A stretch of 64,000 bases of DNA. Source: Streptosporangium sp. NBC_01495. Lineage in GTDB: Bacteria > Actinomycetota > Actinomycetes > Streptosporangiales > Streptosporangiaceae. The notes beneath the pieces are model-generated. The model was given only the letters and a program-made list of their open reading frames with translations, was not told the origin of the DNA and did no database searches. The stretch is taken from positions 6,014,001-6,078,000 of the forward strand of contig NZ_CP109430.1 in assembly GCF_036250735.1 (NCBI RefSeq), written 5' to 3'. The position numbers and the translations under genes were made by a program. This document shows, in pieces, positions 60,437 to 64,000 of this stretch (positions within the stretch are counted from its first letter, which is position 1; each line of letters opens with the position of its first letter).

Positions 60437-62272
60437 TCAGCCCTCGTACATGCCGTCGATGATCTCCGCGTACCTGGCGTGGATGACGCGGCGCTTGAGC
60501 TTCAGGCTCGGGGTGAGCTCCGCGGTCTCGGCCGTCCACTCCACCGGCAGCAGGCGCCAGCGCTTGACCTGCTGGACGCGGGCCAGCTTCTCGTTGGCGA
60601 CGGCGATCGCGCCCTCGACTGCCTTGAGGACGTCGGGGTGCTCGGCGAGGTCGGCCAGGGTGGTGAACGAGACGCCGTTGGCCTGCGCCCAGCCGGGGGC
60701 CACCTCGCCGTCGAGGGTGAGGATCGCCACCGGGTACGGCCTGCCGTCGCCGTAGGCGAGGGCCTGGCCGATGAGCGGGTGCTCCTTGAGGTGGCTCTCG
60801 ATGTTGGCCGGGGAGATGTTCTCCCCCCCGGAGGTGATGATGAGCTCCTTCTTGCGGTCGACGATGCTGACGAAGCCGTCCTCGTCGATGGAGCCCACGT
60901 CGCCGGTGTGCAGCCAGCCGTCCTCGTCGAGCAGCTCGGCGGTGGCCTCCGGCCGGCCGAGGTAGCCGCGGGTGTTGGCCGGGCTGCGGGTGATGATCTC
61001 GCCGTCCTCGGCGATCCTGACCTCGACGCCGGGACCCGCCTGCCCGACCGTGCCGAGCTTGAAGCGGTCGGGGGCGTTGGCGGTGAACGCGCCGGTCGTC
61101 TCGGTCATGCCGTACACGTCGAGGACCCGCAGGCCGAGACCGGCGAAGAAGCGCTGGACCTCCAGCGGCATGGGCGCGGCGGCGGTGGCGAGCCAGCCCG
61201 CGTTCTCGAAGCCGATCATCGACCGGATGATCGACAGCAGGGCGGCGTCGGCCTGCTCGTAGGCGGCCAGGACCTCGGGCGAGGGGGTGCGCCCGTACTG
61301 GTTGGCCTCGACGTGGGCGAGCCCGGCGGCCATGGCCTGGCGCACGCTTTCCTGCTGCTCCTCCGGCTGGGTGGCCAGCAGCGCCTGCAGGCGGGCCATC
61401 ATCTTCTCCCACACGCGCGGCACGCCGAAGAACAGCACCGGCTTGACCTGGCCGAGGGTGGCGCCGAGCTGGGCGAGGTCGGTGCAGAAGTGGGTGTGGG
61501 AGAACTTGAAGAGCGGCAGGTAGAGGCTGAGCACCCGCTCGGCGATGTGCGCGTAGGTGAGGTAGGAGATCTGGGTGCCGTTGCTGGGCAGGTCGGCCAT
61601 CTGGTTGGTGGCCACGACCTCGAAGAACACGTTGGAGTGGGTCAGCGGCACGCCCTTGGGGTTGCCGGTGGTGCCGGAGGTGTACAGGACGGTGAGGACG
61701 TCGTCGGCGGTCACCGCCCGCCAGCGGGCGTCGACGGCGGCGGGGTCGGCGGCGAGCGTCTCGCGGCCGAGGGCCAGGAAGTCGTCCCAGGAGACGAACC
61801 GGTCGCCGGTCGGGGCGCCCTCCAGCACGATGACCTTGCGCAGCCCGGGAAGCTCGTCCAGGACCGGTTCCCACCTGGCCAGGTCGGCCGGTCCGCCGAG
61901 CACCGCGATCCTCGCCGCGACGTCACCGGCGACGAAGGCCACCTGCTCGGGGGCGAAGGTGGAGTAGACCGAGCAGGACACGCCGCCGGCGTGCACCGCG
62001 CCCAGGTCCGCCAGCACGTGCTCGCTGCGGTTGACCATCATGAGCGCGACCGCCTCGCCGGGCTCCAGGCCGAGGGCGACGAAGCCGGCGGCGATCTCCA
62101 GGACCCGCTGCCTGGCCTGGGAGTACGTCAGGGTGGACCAGCCCCCCTCGACCGGGTCGGAGTACGCCGGCGCGTCGGGGTTGCTCTCGGCCGCCTCCTT
62201 CAGCTGACCGCAGACCGTACGGCCCGCGATCTCCCTCTCGATCGCCGCCCGCTCCTCAAGGACATCGGCCAT
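60437..62272 (-). CDS. long-chain fatty-acid-CoA ligase (FadD15-like)
   Basis: This 611-residue AMP-forming ligase is membrane-associated. ATP binding is by VLYTSGTTGNPKGVPLTHSN (A3), with VYGMTETTG (A5), WLHTGDVGSIDEDGFVSIVDRKKELI (A7/A8) and the late Lys in LTPSLKLKRR (A10). I chose the ATG at 62272 (MADVLEERAAIEREIAGRT); the frame is open far upstream but only as antisense of the peptide transporter gene. The substrate is probably a long-chain fatty acid. Its product could feed the type III PKS nearby, which is a suggestion only. Confidence 0.93.
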   Translation of the reverse strand: MADVLEERAAIEREIAGRTVCGQLKEAAESNPDAPAYSDPVEGGWSTLTYSQARQRVLEIAAGFVALGLEPGEAVALMMVNRSEHVLADLGAVHAGGVSCSVYSTFAPEQVAFVAGDVAARIAVLGGPADLARWEPVLDELPGLRKVIVLEGAPTGDRFVSWDDFLALGRETLAADPAAVDARWRAVTADDVLTVLYTSGTTGNPKGVPLTHSNVFFEVVATNQMADLPSNGTQISYLTYAHIAERVLSLYLPLFKFSHTHFCTDLAQLGATLGQVKPVLFFGVPRVWEKMMARLQALLATQPEEQQESVRQAMAAGLAHVEANQYGRTPSPEVLAAYEQADAALLSIIRSMIGFENAGWLATAAAPMPLEVQRFFAGLGLRVLDVYGMTETTGAFTANAPDRFKLGTVGQAGPGVEVRIAEDGEIITRSPANTRGYLGRPEATAELLDEDGWLHTGDVGSIDEDGFVSIVDRKKELIITSGGENISPANIESHLKEHPLIGQALAYGDGRPYPVAILTLDGEVAPGWAQANGVSFTTLADLAEHPDVLKAVEGAIAVANEKLARVQQVKRWRLLPVEWTAETAELTPSLKLKRRVIHARYAEIIDGMYEG

Positions 62273-62452
62273 GACGCGCCTCCTGAAAGTGCTCACTTGC
62301 ACGAGTGGCATGCATCGCACCACACGCCGTTCCCCTCGGACAAGACCCTGAAAGGGAGAAGAAACGCCACATTGCACAACCGTCTTTTCCATCCCGACAG
62401 GATGCGTACGTAGAGTTAGCCTCTGATCACGCGATGACGTTCGGGGGGACGC

Positions 62453-63952
62453 ATGCCATCGGGGAGACGAGCTCGCGAGAAGACCTTCTTCGGGCACCCG
62501 CGCGGCCTCGCCACGCTTTTCGGCACCGAGATGTGGGAGCGCTTCAGCTGGTACGGCCTGCGGGCCATCCTCGCCACCTTCATGGCCGCCTCCCCCGCCA
62601 CGGGCGGCCTCGGGCTGACCGAGCAGACCGCCCAGGCGATCATCGGCATCTATGGCGCCCTCATCTATCTCGTCGCCCTGCCCGGCGGCTGGATCGCCGA
62701 CCGGATACTCGGCGCCCGCAGGGCGGTGCTGTGGGGCGGCGTCGTCATCATGTGCGGCCACATCAGCATGGCCATCCCCGTCAGGACCGGCGTGTTCGTC
62801 GCACTCGGGCTGCTCCTCATCATCGCCGGGACCGGGCTGCTGAAGCCCAACATCTCCACGATGGTCGGCAAGCTCTACCCGCGGGACGACGACGCGCGCA
62901 GGGACGCGGGCTTCTCGATCTTCTACCTCGGCATCAACATCGGCGCCTTCATCGCCCCCGTCGTCGTCGGCTGGCTCGCCCAGGACGACCGCTGGCACCT
63001 GGGCTTCGGCGCGGCGGCGGTCGGCATGGCCCTGGGCCTGGTCCAGTACGTGCTGGGCAGGCGCCACCTGATGGGCGTGGGCGAGCGGCCTGGCCATCGG
63101 ATGACCCCGCGTGAGCGCCGGCACTTCACCCTCGCCCTCGTCGTGGCCGTCGTCGTGGCGGGCGGCGCGCTGGCCGCGTGGGTGGCCTCGGGCACCTTCG
63201 GCCTCGACACCTTCGCCCTGGTGATGACGCTGCTCATCGTGGCCGTGCCGGTGCTCTACTTCGGCTACATCCTGCTGGGCAGCCACAACCTGACCGACGA
63301 CGAGCGCTCCCGGATGAAGGCGTACGTCTGGTTGTTCGTCGCCGCCGCCATCTTCTGGATGGTCTACGACCTGGCGCCGACCGTGCTGCTGTTCTTCGCC
63401 CAGCACAACACGGACCTGTCGCTGCTCGGCCTGCGGATCACCCCGGCGATCACCCAGGCGTTCAACCCGCTGTTCATCATGATCTTCGTGCCGGTCTTCG
63501 CGGCGCTCTGGATCCGGCTGGGCAACCGGGTGACCGCCCCCCACAAGTTCTCGGTGGGACTGTTCGTCAACGGCCTGAGCTTCATGGTCATGGCTCTGGC
63601 CGCCATGCTGGCCCAGAGCGGGAGGATCTCGGTGTGGTGGCTGGTGCTGGTCTACCTCGTCCAGGTCTTCGGGGAGCTGGCGCTGAGCCCGGTCGGGCTC
63701 TCGGTCACCACCAAGCTCGCCCCCGAGGCGTTCAAGAGTCAGATGCTCGGGCTGTGGTTCCTGTCCTTCTCGGTGGGCGACGCGGTGGGCGGGCAGACGG
63801 GACGGTTGAAGAACCACATGTCGGAGCCCGCGTACTTCCTCACCCTCGCCTCGATCTCCATCGTGGCGTCGCTGGTGCTGCTCGCGTTCTCCGGCAGGCT
63901 GCATGCGATGATGCGCGAGCACCGGGCGCCGAGCACCAGCCCGTCGCCCTAG
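62453..63952 (+). CDS. POT/PTR-family proton:peptide symporter
   Basis: This 499-residue, 12-14-helix transporter takes up di- and tripeptides with protons. The first-helix motif is EMWERFSWYGLRAIL (the ExxERFxYYG family motif). The PTR2 signature FSIFYLGINIGAFIAPVVVGWLA is present, as is the conserved GTGLLKPNISTMVGKLYP. The ATG at 62453 is divergent from the acyl-CoA ligase with a ~180-bp shared promoter. The end of the gene is 48 bp before the window edge. Confidence 0.94.
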   Translation: MPSGRRAREKTFFGHPRGLATLFGTEMWERFSWYGLRAILATFMAASPATGGLGLTEQTAQAIIGIYGALIYLVALPGGWIADRILGARRAVLWGGVVIMCGHISMAIPVRTGVFVALGLLLIIAGTGLLKPNISTMVGKLYPRDDDARRDAGFSIFYLGINIGAFIAPVVVGWLAQDDRWHLGFGAAAVGMALGLVQYVLGRRHLMGVGERPGHRMTPRERRHFTLALVVAVVVAGGALAAWVASGTFGLDTFALVMTLLIVAVPVLYFGYILLGSHNLTDDERSRMKAYVWLFVAAAIFWMVYDLAPTVLLFFAQHNTDLSLLGLRITPAITQAFNPLFIMIFVPVFAALWIRLGNRVTAPHKFSVGLFVNGLSFMVMALAAMLAQSGRISVWWLVLVYLVQVFGELALSPVGLSVTTKLAPEAFKSQMLGLWFLSFSVGDAVGGQTGRLKNHMSEPAYFLTLASISIVASLVLLAFSGRLHAMMREHRAPSTSPSP

Positions 63953-64000
63953 CCACCCCGCCCCCTCAACGGAAAGCCCATATGTCCGGTCATGGGATGA

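Noticed and set aside
62273..63922. Upstream extension of the acyl-CoA ligase frame to 1161 codons
   Set aside because: The added part is antisense to the POT transporter gene; family homology begins at the ATG at 62272.

Overview
The window is 64 kb of high-GC DNA from a Gram-positive actinomycete. Mycothiol ligase MshC with its usual actinobacterial partner genes, an InhA-like FabI, a NnaR-type nitrate regulator, a 6C small RNA and long GC-rich codon-biased genes all point to Actinomycetota. A Streptosporangiales-type organism is my best guess, but that is inference. No tRNA, rRNA, CRISPR array, plasmid origin or prophage block was seen.

Layout. 1-6.9 kb: an ABC-permease fragment, a membrane protein, a HAD phosphatase, B12-dependent methionine synthase and a PAC2 protein. 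7-14.8 kb: an HTH-less TetR-like protein and a complete nitrate/nitrite assimilation block (narK, nirB, nirD, nnaR, cbiX), with GlnR-like boxes before both narK and nirB. 15-20.5 kb: peptide deformylase, a cold-shock protein, then mshC and its partner genes. 20.6-29.5 kb: an aldo/keto reductase, a secreted anchored protein, fabG-fabI, the TldD/TldE pair, a choloylglycine-hydrolase-like lipoprotein with an Asp-Ala microsatellite, dodecin and DUF3099. 29.6-33.2 kb: 6C RNA, molybdenum cofactor genes (mobA, moaA) and the RNA ligase rtcB. 33.3-38.5 kb: a NarL-type two-component system divergent from an ABC/FtsX exporter.

38.7-42.4 kb is a decay zone. It holds a truncated Pycsar-effector-like gene, a PadR/membrane-protein pair, a truncated NUDIX-like gene, two orphan membrane proteins and a perfect 52-bp palindrome.

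42.4-54 kb is the most unusual part. It is a minus-strand cluster with an HK97-fold capsid protein (an encapsulin, most like the biosynthetic-cluster-associated Family 3) among a PLP aminotransferase, an MFS exporter, a sulfotransferase, an SDR, a methyltransferase, a D-amino-acid-dehydrogenase-like flavoenzyme with a polyproline N-terminal tail, an Asp/Glu racemase and a cysteine-peptidase-like protein. A broken IS200/IS605 element sits between the racemase and the flavoenzyme genes. I infer a nanocompartment that houses part of a small-molecule pathway using an amino-sugar-like or D-amino-acid-like unit that is methylated and sulfated. The product is unknown.

55-59.1 kb: a UbiA prenyltransferase divergent from a type III PKS, an ICMT-like methyltransferase and an FAD monooxygenase, matching the srsABC phenolic-lipid operon. 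The PKS carries a large low-complexity insert. 59.3-64 kb: a secreted protein, a long-chain acyl-CoA ligase and a POT-family peptide transporter.

Short degenerate tandem repeats fill many intergenic spacers and are densest around the encapsulin gene.
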